From NCBI RefSeq assembly GCF_000264295.1, contig NZ_AJXT01000018.1, positions 51,822-115,821 of the forward strand: a stretch of 64,000 nucleotides of DNA. The letters are read 5' to 3'. Origin of the DNA: Rhodanobacter spathiphylli B39 (GTDB taxonomy: Bacteria; Pseudomonadota; Gammaproteobacteria; Xanthomonadales; Rhodanobacteraceae). Position numbers and translations under genes: made by a program. The notes beneath the pieces were generated by a model, which searched no databases, was not told the DNA's origin, and saw only the letters and a program-made list of their open reading frames with translations. Of the stretch, positions 27,018 through 35,181 are shown one piece after another. Each line of letters starts with the position of its first letter. Position 1 is the first letter of the stretch.

Positions 27018-27809
27018 TCAACTGTTCCCGCCGATGATGAATTGAATGCCGTTGCCATGCACCGGCCGGCCCAGCCGCAGCAGCTCCGCCCTGCTCAGCG
27101 TCTTCAGGTCGAACGGCTGCCGGTTGCCGGCCGGACGCAGCATCACGCGCAGCTCGCCCACCTTCATCGCCATGCCGAGGCGCTGCGCGTCGTTCGGCGC
27201 GAGCCCGAGCGTGATGTTCGAGTAGGTGTCGTCGTCGCCGTCATCCGGATGGCTGCTGCGCAGGCCCTTCGCCCGCTTGCCGGTGGCCAGCACCGGCACG
27301 TCGCCGAGCAGCGGGCGGATCTGCTCGCTGCCCTCGCCGTCGAGCAGCAGCAGGATGTCGAGATGGTCGCCCGGCACGATCAGCCCGGAGACCGAGTTGG
27401 ACTCGTCCACCTGGATCGAGTACGCCACCTTGCCCGGCTCGATCACGTTGGAGAAATGATCGGTGACCCGATCCACCGCGCTGCCGCCGATCGGCGCGCC
27501 CTGCGCCAGCGGCACCCGCAGCACCTGACCCAGGTAGTCCTCGTAGTTGTCGGGCGTCAGTGCATCGGCAGGTACGAACTCGGCCGGCACATCGCGCACG
27601 GCGATGTCGTCCTGGCTGATGCTGGCGCCCTTCTCCAGGTCATGCACCGGCACCACCACCTGGCGCGTCTCGGTGGGCCTGGTCTGCGTGCGCGCGGCGA
27701 CCTGCTTGTTGATGTAGTGCACCGCCATCAGGCTGGCCACGATGCCGAGCAGGATGGCGCCGCCCAGGTAGAGGAAGTTGCGGTTGACCGCCGGCATGCG
27801 TCGTTCCAT
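27018..27809 (-). CDS. cpaB: CpaB/RcpC-type pilus assembly protein
   Basis: About 264 residues with an N-terminal membrane anchor (NFLYLGGAILLGIVASLMAV) and a periplasmic SAF-like domain (VPVHDLEKGASISQDDIAVRD), then the RcpC/CpaB domain with VIEPGKVAYSIQVDESNSV and LIVPGDHLDILL. CpaB works with the secretin in the periplasm. Starts at 27809 and 27797 are both plausible; the latter has a closer GGAA. An acidic insertion (HPDDGDDDTYS) lies near residue 190. Confidence 0.88.
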   Translation of the reverse strand: MERRMPAVNRNFLYLGGAILLGIVASLMAVHYINKQVAARTQTRPTETRQVVVPVHDLEKGASISQDDIAVRDVPAEFVPADALTPDNYEDYLGQVLRVPLAQGAPIGGSAVDRVTDHFSNVIEPGKVAYSIQVDESNSVSGLIVPGDHLDILLLLDGEGSEQIRPLLGDVPVLATGKRAKGLRSSHPDDGDDDTYSNITLGLAPNDAQRLGMAMKVGELRVMLRPAGNRQPFDLKTLSRAELLRLGRPVHGNGIQFIIGGNS

Positions 27810-27813
27810 TCGT

Positions 27814-28020
27814 TCAGATCCAGGCAATGGAGAGTGCGTAGACAAAGCTGGTGTAGGCATCGCGCAGCGCGTCGGCGAGCTGGCGGATGACGTTGGGATT
27901 GGCCAGCAGCACCGTCACCAGCAACAGCACCACCACGGTGTATTCGATCAGCGCACTGCCGCGCTGGCGGCCACGCCGCGGCGGCATGGCGGGGTGGCGC
28001 GCGTTCCGTCGAATGAACAT
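27814..28020 (-). CDS. Flp-type pilin (short)
   Basis: A 68-residue prepilin: basic leader RRGRQRG, then the processed N terminus SALIEYTVVVLLLVTVLL with Glu at +5 and Tyr at +6, the Flp-pilin hallmark. The mature part is about 45 residues. Start 28020 is preferred because GGAGG lies nine bases upstream; ATG 28029 abuts that site. It sits directly before cpaB, in the place of the major pilin in many Tad loci, yet another pilin (32340-32624) heads the operon. Confidence 0.78.
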   Translation of the reverse strand: MFIRRNARHPAMPPRRGRQRGSALIEYTVVVLLLVTVLLANPNVIRQLADALRDAYTSFVYALSIAWI

Positions 28021-28037
28021 GTCCGTCATCCTCCCGT

Positions 28038-28700
28038 TCACGGATTCAACAGGTTGATCGTCACTTGCGACTGGCCGTCGAGCGGGCTCATCACCAGGGT
28101 CATCCGGCTGTCGCCGCGCTCGTAGCGCAGGACGCAGCCATCGTCCGCGCAACGATTCGCATCGGCCGGCTTCCAGCCATCGGCGCCCAGCCGTTCGCGG
28201 AAGAACGCCTCGTTCTGCCGGGGCGACAACCTGTTGCGCATCGCCACGGTGCGGGCGGGCGTGGGGTCGTCCGGATAGGCGATGTCGTTGAACACGGTGG
28301 AGCCCATCGGCCGCGGCAGGCCCTTGCCACGCTCGAAGTGTTTCGGCGCGGTGGCCACGTCGACGATGCCGATGTTGCCCTTGCTGCCGCGGCCCGATGC
28401 GCTGACCTGCACGGTGACGTAGTAGTCGCCCTCCATGTGGCCGACCACCTGCGCCGCACCCATCGGGTTCACCACCACCCGGCCGTTCCACAGTTTGCGA
28501 TAGAAGGCCACCACCTCGGCTTGGCTCTGCGACGAGGTGAACACGCGGGCATGCATGTCCAGCCCGTTGAAGACGATGTGCCGGGAAACGTCGGCCGCAT
28601 CCGTGCCGGCCGGCAGGTCGGGCTGCGGCCACGTGCCGGCGCCGGCGATGCCGGGCAGCAAGGCGGCGGCCAGCAGCGGCAGGCCACGCCTAATGCACAT
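28038..28700 (-). CDS. Exported protein of unknown function in the Tad operon
   Basis: A 220-residue secreted protein with a signal peptide ending GIAGAG. The mature protein has a basic, beta-rich profile with two paired cysteines late in the chain (NRCADDGCVLRY) and no membrane span. No family is recognised. It overlaps the TadE-like gene upstream by eleven bases and lies 17 bases before the short Flp pilin, so it is clearly embedded in the pilus operon and probably acts in the periplasm. Confidence 0.7.
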   Translation of the reverse strand: MCIRRGLPLLAAALLPGIAGAGTWPQPDLPAGTDAADVSRHIVFNGLDMHARVFTSSQSQAEVVAFYRKLWNGRVVVNPMGAAQVVGHMEGDYYVTVQVSASGRGSKGNIGIVDVATAPKHFERGKGLPRPMGSTVFNDIAYPDDPTPARTVAMRNRLSPRQNEAFFRERLGADGWKPADANRCADDGCVLRYERGDSRMTLVMSPLDGQSQVTINLLNP

Positions 28701-29613
28701 CGCGGTACCTCGTCAGCTTGTCGGCGGGCACGGCATCGGGCGCCATCCGGCCCAGCTGGAACTTGTCGAAGCCGGGGGTGAACAGGTCGTTGACGATGGG
28801 GATCTTGCCCAGCACGTTGATCACGTCGCTGAGCACGTCATCGACCTTGTCGCCCAGCGCACTGGTCGGCACCAGCGGCCGGATCACCTCGCGTACCGTG
28901 CGGTTGTACATGGCGCCCGACGCGGCCTCGCCGTTCTTGCGTTCGCCACCGCCGCTGGCCGCCCAGGTATCGGCCAGCAGCACGGTGCGGGCCGAGAAGT
29001 CCAGTTGCGCCGTGTCGAGCGGATCGAGGAAGTCCAGCGCCCGGCCATCGGCACCCTTCAGCTTCTGCGGCCGTGCATGCACTTCGGCGGTGACGAAACC
29101 CTTCGGATTCGGCGGCAGGTTGCCCAGCGTCCTGGTCGCCTTGGCCACGGTGCCCAGTGCGCCATCGAGGAAGGTCGGCGCGGTTTCCTGCTGGTAGACG
29201 CTCAACGACACGTCGGAAGTCTTCAGCAGCGCCTGGTTGGCGAAGCTGGTCAACATGGCATCGCCGAACGCCGCCGGCGTGCGCGCGGAGGACTTGATCG
29301 GCGCCTTGGCATCGGCGAACTGGCGCGCGCGCAGTGCGGTCTGCACGGCGGCCTTGCGCGGCAGGCCGGCGTCGGCCAGGGCCGGATCGACGGTGGCGGC
29401 CCAGGCCGCCTGGCGGGCGGCGGCCTGGGTCTGCTGCTTGATGTGGATGTACTGGCCCAGCAGCATCACCCCCGCCGCCAGCGGCACCAGCACGATGCAG
29501 GCCACCGCCATCTCCACCAGGCTCTGCCCGCGCTGGCGCCGGCCGCCGATCGACGACGACAGCGTGGCCGTGCGCAATGGCCGCGTTCGAACAGGGCGCA
29601 TCGTCGTCTCCAT
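28690..29613 (-). CDS. TadE-like pseudopilin with large periplasmic domain
   Basis: A 307-residue protein with the class III signal RQRGQSLVEMAVACIVLVPL (cleavage after Gly, Glu at +5), one hydrophobic helix and about 250 periplasmic residues. It is longer than a normal TadE and may combine TadE and TadF roles. It overlaps the exported-protein gene downstream and follows the lipoprotein gene by nine bases. Processing requires a prepilin peptidase not found here. Confidence 0.75.
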   Translation of the reverse strand: METTMRPVRTRPLRTATLSSSIGGRRQRGQSLVEMAVACIVLVPLAAGVMLLGQYIHIKQQTQAAARQAAWAATVDPALADAGLPRKAAVQTALRARQFADAKAPIKSSARTPAAFGDAMLTSFANQALLKTSDVSLSVYQQETAPTFLDGALGTVAKATRTLGNLPPNPKGFVTAEVHARPQKLKGADGRALDFLDPLDTAQLDFSARTVLLADTWAASGGGERKNGEAASGAMYNRTVREVIRPLVPTSALGDKVDDVLSDVINVLGKIPIVNDLFTPGFDKFQLGRMAPDAVPADKLTRYRDVH

Positions 29614-29622
29614 CGGTTCGCG

Positions 29623-30594
29623 CTAGCGGGCCGGGGTCACGGCAAGCTTGCCGGGCAGCACGAACACCTTGTCGTCGATCGGCGTACCCACGCTCATGCT
29701 GTCGGTGGTCAGCTGGTAGCCGTTGCCGTCGGCCGGCTTGTTCGACAAGGTGATGTTGTCGACCGGCGCATCCATGCGGTCGGCGTCGGCCGCGGTATCG
29801 GTGACGAAGCGCCACTTCCTGCCGCCACTCCACACGCAGGCTTCGCCCTGGGCACTGCTCAGGCGCACGCACGGCTGGCCGGCCACCTTCGCCTCGCCCG
29901 CGGACTGGCCGACCAGGTCAGCCTGGCCCTGCTTCTGCAGCTCGCCCATGACCTGGGCCCGCAGCTTCGCGTCGTCCTGTGCCACGTCATCCGGTGCCGT
30001 GCCGTCCTCGTCGCCGGCAACGGCTTCACGGACCACGCCGTCGGAGCGCTCGCGGGTGGCGGTGCCCTTGACCAGGTCCGCGACCGTGGTCGCGCCCGGC
30101 TCGACGATGGTCAGCCGCGCCTCGTGCACCGGCTCGAACACGCAGCCCGCGGCAGACGGACCGGCGCTCCTGAAGTCCCAGCGATCCGCCTTGACCGCCA
30201 TCCGCTCGCCGTCGTACCAGGTTTCCAGATAGGTGTGGCCCAGCTTGGCCACCACGTCGTCGGCCAGCGGCTTCACCGGCACCGCCCCGGCGCTGCAGCG
30301 GGCGAGCGCCTGGCGATAGGTGTGTTCCGCCGCGGGCACGCCATCGTGCAGCAGCACGCTGGTCTGGTTGAGGTGGATCGGCGGCGTCTTCTGCGCCAGG
30401 TTGACCGCGCCGTCCTGCGCATCACCGCCACTGTCGCCACCGTCGCCTGACGAGCAGCCGACCAGCGGCACGGTTGCCAGCAGGACGGTGCACAACGCCA
30501 CCGACAGTTGCCGCAGGGGGCGTCGGTGACCCGGAGTGTTGCTGCTGCACGATCCCTGCGCGATGCCGCTCCGTGTTGTTCTTGCTTCGATCAT
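29623..30594 (-). CDS. Lipoprotein of unknown function in the Tad operon
   Basis: A roughly 320-residue protein with a hydrophobic leader ending in the lipobox LVGC, then a Gly/Asp-rich linker and a large soluble domain with four cysteines. No family recognised. The start is uncertain: ATG 30594 places the leader about 30 residues from the N terminus, while ATG 30642 overlaps the tadG stop (TGATG) but makes the leader unusually long. It is co-transcribed with tadG and the TadE-like gene and could be a pilotin or pilus-associated outer-membrane lipoprotein; this is inference. Confidence 0.68.
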   Translation of the reverse strand: MIEARTTRSGIAQGSCSSNTPGHRRPLRQLSVALCTVLLATVPLVGCSSGDGGDSGGDAQDGAVNLAQKTPPIHLNQTSVLLHDGVPAAEHTYRQALARCSAGAVPVKPLADDVVAKLGHTYLETWYDGERMAVKADRWDFRSAGPSAAGCVFEPVHEARLTIVEPGATTVADLVKGTATRERSDGVVREAVAGDEDGTAPDDVAQDDAKLRAQVMGELQKQGQADLVGQSAGEAKVAGQPCVRLSSAQGEACVWSGGRKWRFVTDTAADADRMDAPVDNITLSNKPADGNGYQLTTDSMSVGTPIDDKVFVLPGKLAVTPAR

Positions 30595-30641
30595 GGCTTG
30601 CTGTTTCCACTGGGTGTGAGGGGAGGAGGTGCCGCTGGCCA

Positions 30642-32222
30642 TCAGGATTTGCCCGGCACGCACGGGGCCACGGCGCCATAGGCGATGGCGACTTCCTGAC
30701 GGGTGTTGCATGGCGTATCGATCAGCCGCGCCTGCCAGTAGGGACTGAACAGGCTGCCCATCTCGCGGCTCGACGGGCTGATCACGTTGTCGAACAGGCC
30801 GAACCCGCGCGGACGGCTGAAGTAGACCTGGGCCGAGGACAGGGCGGTCATGTCGTTGGCGACGGTCTGGTCGGGCGCCTCGAAATCCGGTGGCCCGCCG
30901 ATGCCCGGCACGTTGTCGCTGGTGCGCACCGTCTTCATCGGCTGCTCGACCAGCACGGTGAACACCGGGCCCACGTCCATCGCCTCCACGCCGTTCTGCT
31001 TCGCGCTGCGATCGTTGTCGTAGGGCACGGTGGCCTTGTTGTCGGCGATGTCGTCGTAGGGTTGCAGGCCGGGACTGCTGGCGGGCGTGTAGTTCCTGAG
31101 CCAGGCCTTGCTGCTGCCGCCGATGGCGGGGGACGACAGCACCTTCTTGCCCGCCTTGCCGTTGTCGATGCCTTCGGCGTAGCGCTTGTAGTGGCCGCGA
31201 TCGATCTCGTACGGCGAGTCCCAGCCGCGGCCGTTGTTGAAGCCCGGGCTGGCCACCGAGCGGAACGAGCGCGACATGCTGTTCACCGCCGCGCCGCCGC
31301 CCCAGGCCAGCGGCTCGTTCACGCCCAGCCAGCCGACCTTGACGTTGAGCGTGTCCACGCCCACCCACTGGGTGTAGCCGACCAGGTCGGTGCCGCCGCG
31401 CTTGTGGATCGGGCCGATGCCGCCGTTGCGCTCGCGCGAGAAACCGTCGCGCGCCTCCATCACCACGTTGGCGAAGCGGTCGGCCCCGGCATCGCGCCGA
31501 CCGGAGGTGGGGATCGTGTAGTGGGTGACATAGGCGCGCGCGTCGAGCGCGCCCTGTTCCAGCAGCGCATAGCCACGGGCGCCGATCTTCGCCTTGCCGT
31601 CGGTATTGCGCTTGACCACCTCGGGCACCAGCTTCAGCGCCTCCTGCGATTCCACCGTGGCGATGCCGCGCGAGGCGATGGAGTAGGCCTTGTTGATCGC
31701 CGCGATGGCGGTCACGCCCGCCGAGAACGCCACCTGCATGCCGTCGCGCAGGGTCTTCACCACCGTCTTCACTTCATTCAGCGCGGTGACCACTTCCTGC
31801 AGCGCCGCGCCCACCTCGGCGCCGACGATGCTGACGTCGAAGATGATCGCGATCGCCTGCACGGCATCCTTGAAGTTGTCGGTGCCGCGCAGGGTGAAAT
31901 TCGTCCACGAATACCAGCTGGTCATCTGCGCCACGGCCACCTCGTTGGCGACCTCGGCACGGTTCATGTAGGCGATCAGGTTGTACGCGCGCGCCTGCTG
32001 CACGGCGGCGCTGTAGGCCGCAGCGTCGGCGGCGTTGACCAGCTCCACCTTCTTCGACACCGCCTGCCCGGTGTTGAACACCACGATCACGCCGATGCAA
32101 AGCACCAGCAACGCCACGATCGCCAGCACCAGCGCCTGGCCGCGCTGGCGGCCAGGCGCACCGGCACGCGACGGCCGCTTCGCACCGTCGCCGCTTGTTC
32201 CATCGTCGATCGACCAGGCCAT
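30642..32222 (-). CDS. tadG: TadG-like pilus assembly protein
   Basis: A 526-residue protein with a basic leader RQRGQALVLAIVALLVLCIG, one membrane span and a large periplasmic part. Position +5 after the cleavage-like Gly is Leu, not Glu, as usual in TadG. The segment GQAVSKKVELVNAADAAAYSAA is the classic TadG N-terminal signature. Start 32222 is chosen for the GGGGGTG ribosome binding site five bases upstream. Two stable hairpins separate it from the pilin gene, which may lower its expression relative to the pilin. Confidence 0.82.
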   Translation of the reverse strand: MAWSIDDGTSGDGAKRPSRAGAPGRQRGQALVLAIVALLVLCIGVIVVFNTGQAVSKKVELVNAADAAAYSAAVQQARAYNLIAYMNRAEVANEVAVAQMTSWYSWTNFTLRGTDNFKDAVQAIAIIFDVSIVGAEVGAALQEVVTALNEVKTVVKTLRDGMQVAFSAGVTAIAAINKAYSIASRGIATVESQEALKLVPEVVKRNTDGKAKIGARGYALLEQGALDARAYVTHYTIPTSGRRDAGADRFANVVMEARDGFSRERNGGIGPIHKRGGTDLVGYTQWVGVDTLNVKVGWLGVNEPLAWGGGAAVNSMSRSFRSVASPGFNNGRGWDSPYEIDRGHYKRYAEGIDNGKAGKKVLSSPAIGGSSKAWLRNYTPASSPGLQPYDDIADNKATVPYDNDRSAKQNGVEAMDVGPVFTVLVEQPMKTVRTSDNVPGIGGPPDFEAPDQTVANDMTALSSAQVYFSRPRGFGLFDNVISPSSREMGSLFSPYWQARLIDTPCNTRQEVAIAYGAVAPCVPGKS

Positions 32223-32247
32223 TGCACACCCCCATGTCGGGAACCGG

Positions 32248-32307
32248 ACGCCCGTGCAGGCCGGCATCGCTGCCGGCGCGCACGGGCATCCCCGCGAACG
32301 CGGCGAT
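32248..32307. repeat. Two hairpins between the pilin and tadG genes
   Basis: Hairpin 1 pairs GCCCGTGC (32248-32255) with GCACGGGC (32278-32285) and has an inner GCCGGCA/TGCCGGC stem. Hairpin 2 pairs GCATC...CGCG with CGCG...GATGC (about 32284-32307). No T-tract follows in the direction of transcription, so the pair most likely attenuates or marks an RNA processing point after the pilin message. Confidence 0.6.
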
Positions 32308-32339
32308 GCCGCATCCGGTTCGTCAGTTCGTGGCGGTGC

Positions 32340-32624
32340 TTACTTGGCGGTGGCGTTGTTGTAGCTGTTGAGGGTCTTGTCCTTGGTACCCTCGGAATGG
32401 GCCTTGTTGCCCTGGTTCTTCGCCCGGTTGATGTCCTGCGTTGCGCTCTGGCCGGAGAGCTCCTTGGCCATGCCGCCGATCTGGGCGCGGGCGGTGCCGC
32501 CGAAATACGTCACGGCCGCAATGGCGGCGATCGCGATGAGGGCGGTGATGATGATGTACTCGGTCATGCCCTGGCCACGCTGGCGGACACGGATCCCTGT
32601 GTTGCGAATGAAACGAGCTTTCAT
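32340..32624 (-). CDS. flp: Flp-type pilin (first gene of the Tad operon)
   Basis: A 94-residue prepilin: leader RVRQRG, then QGMTEYIIITALIAIAAIAA with Glu +5 and Tyr +6, typical of Flp pilins. It has an unusual hydrophilic C-terminal tail of about 45 residues (AKELSGQSATQDINRAKNQG onward), rich in Asn, Lys and Gln, where most Flp pilins stop soon after the helix. A strong ribosome binding site (AAAGGGG) precedes ATG 32624. First position and the hairpins downstream suggest it is the abundant major pilin. Confidence 0.85.
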   Translation of the reverse strand: MKARFIRNTGIRVRQRGQGMTEYIIITALIAIAAIAAVTYFGGTARAQIGGMAKELSGQSATQDINRAKNQGNKAHSEGTKDKTLNSYNNATAK

Positions 32625-32988
32625 GGGCTACCCCTTTCTCAAGTGATGGTGGGACCGCCGACACGGCCGGCCCAGACAGACTTCGATGGAAGGTGGTGCG
32701 CCCCCTGGTCAGTCGTCTCGACCACGCACCATGCAGGAGCGCCAACGTCATGCTTTCGCAGATGGCCTCTCCTGTCGCAGGAACTTACCGAAGGCCTGCT
32801 GCAGATTTGTGAAGGTCGCGGCATGCAGCACTTTTTTTGCGAAACGTGTCACACAAACGGCGAAAATCCGCCGCGATTCAAACGCCGCAGCTGAACGGGC
32901 GCGGCGACACGGCAGGCGATCACGATGGCACCTGCGGCGAATTTGCTAAGGTGCCCGCTCTTCGAAAGTCGCTGGAGACCCTCGATAC
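32625..32988. other. Divergent intergenic region (Tad operon / OmpA-like gene)
   Basis: This 364-base gap must hold the promoters of the leftward Tad operon and the rightward OmpA-family gene. It is AT-richer than its surroundings near 32800-32870. I find no convincing sigma-70 or sigma-54 site. TGCTGCA (32797-32803) and TGCAGCA (32824-32830) could pair ahead of seven T residues at 32832-32838, a weak rightward terminator-like structure. No ORF with a ribosome binding site was found. Confidence 0.5.
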
Positions 32989-33993
32989 ATGCGCCAGCTC
33001 CTGCTCCGCCCGCTCGTCCTCCTGCCCACCCTCGCGCTCCCCTTGTTGGCGGCATCGGCACTCGCCGCCGCACTGCCCCCGCACGACGTGTCCGGCAGCC
33101 ACGACCATCCGGTGGTGTCGCGCTTCGCCGGCTCGGTCATCGTGGGCTACGCGCAGAAGGATTACGGCACCGCGACCCTGCCACTGGGCCGCTACGATGC
33201 CGACCAGCCCGGTCGCTTCGCCCGCAGCGAACCCGCGGAAGGCCGGCTCACCCGCATCGCCTACACGGTGCCGGCCGGCAAGAGTGCGCTGGAGGTCTAC
33301 CGCAATTTCGCCCAGGCACTGCAGGCCGCCGGTTTCCAGCTGCGCTTCCATTGCAGCGGTGACGAGGGCTGCGGCGGTTTCGATTTCGGCAGCGCGCTGA
33401 TCGAGCCCCTGCTCGACCAGATGCACGGCGACCGCAACCTGATGGTCTCCACCCTGGAATCCGCCGACGGCAACGTGCAATCGCTGACCGCCCGACTGCA
33501 GCGACCCGGCGGCAACGTCGATCTTTCGCTGCTGGTCAGCCAGAACGAACAGCAACCCGTGGGCGTCCTGCTGCAGGTCGTCGAGGCCAGGACGATGGCC
33601 ACCGGCCAGGTGACGGTCGACGCGAAGGCGATGAGCCAGGGCCTGGCGCAAAGCGGACACATCGCGCTGTACGGCATCCATTTCGCCAGCGACAGCGCGG
33701 TGCTGGACAAGTCATCCGGCGGCACGCTGAAGGAGATGGCCAAGCTGCTGAAGACGCAGCCGTCGCTGAAGGTCTGCATCGTGGGCCACACCGACAACAG
33801 CGGCGCGCTGGCGCACAATCTCGCCCTGTCGCAACAGCGCGCCGAGGCGGTGATCAAGGCGCTCATCGCGGATTACGGCATCGCGCCGGGCCGGCTGGCG
33901 GCGAAGGGGCTGGCCTCCTACGCGCCGGTGGCCAGCAACCGCGACGACGACGGCAAGGCGCGCAACCGGCGCGTCGAACTGGTCGAGCAGTAA
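32989..33993 (+). CDS. OmpA-family protein with DUF4892-like N terminus
   Basis: A 334-residue exported protein. After a signal peptide (ending ASALAA) comes a DUF4892-like domain (SVIVGYAQKDYGTATLPLG onward, residues 50-200), then a C-terminal OmpA peptidoglycan-binding domain: GIHFASDSAVLDKSSG, CIVGHTDNSGALAHNLALSQQRAEAV and NRRVELVEQ. It probably tethers the outer membrane or a periplasmic complex to peptidoglycan. It diverges from the Tad operon, and a functional link is possible but unproven. Confidence 0.88.
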   Translation: MRQLLLRPLVLLPTLALPLLAASALAAALPPHDVSGSHDHPVVSRFAGSVIVGYAQKDYGTATLPLGRYDADQPGRFARSEPAEGRLTRIAYTVPAGKSALEVYRNFAQALQAAGFQLRFHCSGDEGCGGFDFGSALIEPLLDQMHGDRNLMVSTLESADGNVQSLTARLQRPGGNVDLSLLVSQNEQQPVGVLLQVVEARTMATGQVTVDAKAMSQGLAQSGHIALYGIHFASDSAVLDKSSGGTLKEMAKLLKTQPSLKVCIVGHTDNSGALAHNLALSQQRAEAVIKALIADYGIAPGRLAAKGLASYAPVASNRDDDGKARNRRVELVEQ

Positions 33994-34045
33994 CCCACGG
34001 ACATCGGCCGAGCGGGTCGCCGACGGCAGGCGGCCCGTGCCGCGC

Positions 34046-34672
34046 TCACTCGTTCCGCGGACGTCCGAAGCGTGGCAGGTTCCAGTGCCAGTGCAGCGAT
34101 GCAAAGCGCAGGCCGAAGCAGAACAGGATAGGCAGCCAAGTGGCCCATACCGCGGGCCAGTGCAGATACTCGCCGAGCACCGCCAGCGCGGCGCCGGCCA
34201 GCGCGGCCAGCGCGTAGATCTCCTGCTGCAGCACGATCGACACCCGCGCCAGCAGCACGTCGCGCGCCATGCCGCCGCCCACGGCGGTGATCATGCCGAG
34301 CAGGATCGCCACCTCGGCGTTGTAGCCGAACACCAGCGCCTTGTGCGCGCCATACACCGCGAACAAGCCCAGCCCCATCGCGTCGAACAGCCGCACCGGA
34401 TAGGTCAGCCGCTCCACCCACGGATAGGCCACGATGGTGAGCAGGGCGGCGATCACCGCGGTCAGCAGGTAGCGCCAGTCCGACAGGCCCGCCGGCGGCA
34501 CCGCGCCGATGCACAGGTCGCGGGCGATGCCGCCGCCGCAGGCGGTGATGTAGGCGATCGCCAGAATGCCGAACAGGTCGAGGTTGCAGCGCCGCGCGGC
34601 GGTGGCGCCGCTGATCGCGAAGGCGAACGTGCCGGCCAGGTCGACCAGGTTGAACAACAGTTGCTCGTTCAC
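34046..34672 (-). CDS. TRIC-type channel family protein (UPF0126)
   Basis: A 208-residue membrane protein with seven predicted spans and two copies of the UPF0126/TRIC repeat, marked by TACGGGIARDLCIG and TAVGGGMARDVLLA. Bacterial TRIC homologues form trimeric monovalent cation channels. The start is taken as GTG 34672, which gives the usual short N terminus (VNEQLLFNLVDLAG); other GTGs at 34684 and 34705 are in frame. It stands alone between the OmpA-like gene (convergent) and a small membrane protein. Confidence 0.85.
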   Translation of the reverse strand: MNEQLLFNLVDLAGTFAFAISGATAARRCNLDLFGILAIAYITACGGGIARDLCIGAVPPAGLSDWRYLLTAVIAALLTIVAYPWVERLTYPVRLFDAMGLGLFAVYGAHKALVFGYNAEVAILLGMITAVGGGMARDVLLARVSIVLQQEIYALAALAGAALAVLGEYLHWPAVWATWLPILFCFGLRFASLHWHWNLPRFGRPRNE

Positions 34673-34731
34673 GCGGTGGCTCACTTGCGGGCATGCCGAC
34701 GACACGGCGAATGCCCGCTATTGAACCAGCT

Positions 34732-35058
34732 TCAGGAGACCTTGCGCGAAATCGCGAAAAACGCCAGGTTACCCGCGCCGGTGGCCAGCGCCAGCACGGC
34801 GATCAGGCCGGGGGTGACTTCCTGCCAGCCAAACCACTGGATCAGCCCGAAACCCACGCCCACCGACAGCAGCACGATGCCCCAGCGCAGCGACGAATGG
34901 CGGCGACGCTGCTCCTCGTCGAGCAGGATCGACTTGACCAGTTCCTCCGAACCCCCGGCCCCGATCATGCGACTGCGGACCCGGGCATCGACCACGACCT
35001 TGATGGCGTAGACAATGCAGACGAACAACACCATCGGAATCAGATCACCGAAATTCAT
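34732..35058 (-). CDS. Small membrane protein, DUF6249-like
   Basis: A 108-residue protein with an N-terminal span (DLIPMVLFVCIVYAIKVVV), a basic cytoplasmic stretch (LLDEEQRRRHSSLRWG) and two further spans at the C terminus. Small proteins of this layout, which I associate with DUF6249, often lie next to an ECF sigma factor in Xanthomonadales; here the sigma gene diverges from it across a palindrome. AAGGGAG precedes ATG 35058. The family name is tentative. Confidence 0.65.
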   Translation of the reverse strand: MNFGDLIPMVLFVCIVYAIKVVVDARVRSRMIGAGGSEELVKSILLDEEQRRRHSSLRWGIVLLSVGVGFGLIQWFGWQEVTPGLIAVLALATGAGNLAFFAISRKVS

Positions 35059-35125
35059 GGAATGCTCCCTTGCAGATGGCCGAAAAGGTCGACCGTTCGA
35101 TATCCACAGATACGGGTGACCCGGC

Positions 35126-35155
35126 AACGGTTGCAGCGATCTGCTTGCAACCGTT
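35126..35155. promoter_or_regulatory. Ten-base inverted repeat between divergent genes
   Basis: AACGGTTGCA (35126-35135) and TGCAACCGTT (35146-35155) are perfectly complementary, with a ten-base spacer. The 20-base centre-to-centre distance suits a dimeric DNA-binding protein on one face of the helix; alternatively it forms a hairpin in either 5' leader. It lies 27 bases before the sigma factor start and 68 bases before the small membrane protein start. Confidence 0.5.
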
Positions 35156-35181
35156 CGAGCCGTGCGCGTATCTCTGCACCC

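Noticed and set aside
32925..32950. TGGCAC and TTGCT near 32925-32948 as a sigma-54 promoter for the OmpA-like gene
   Set aside because: The spacing between the two elements is about five bases too long for a -24/-12 promoter.
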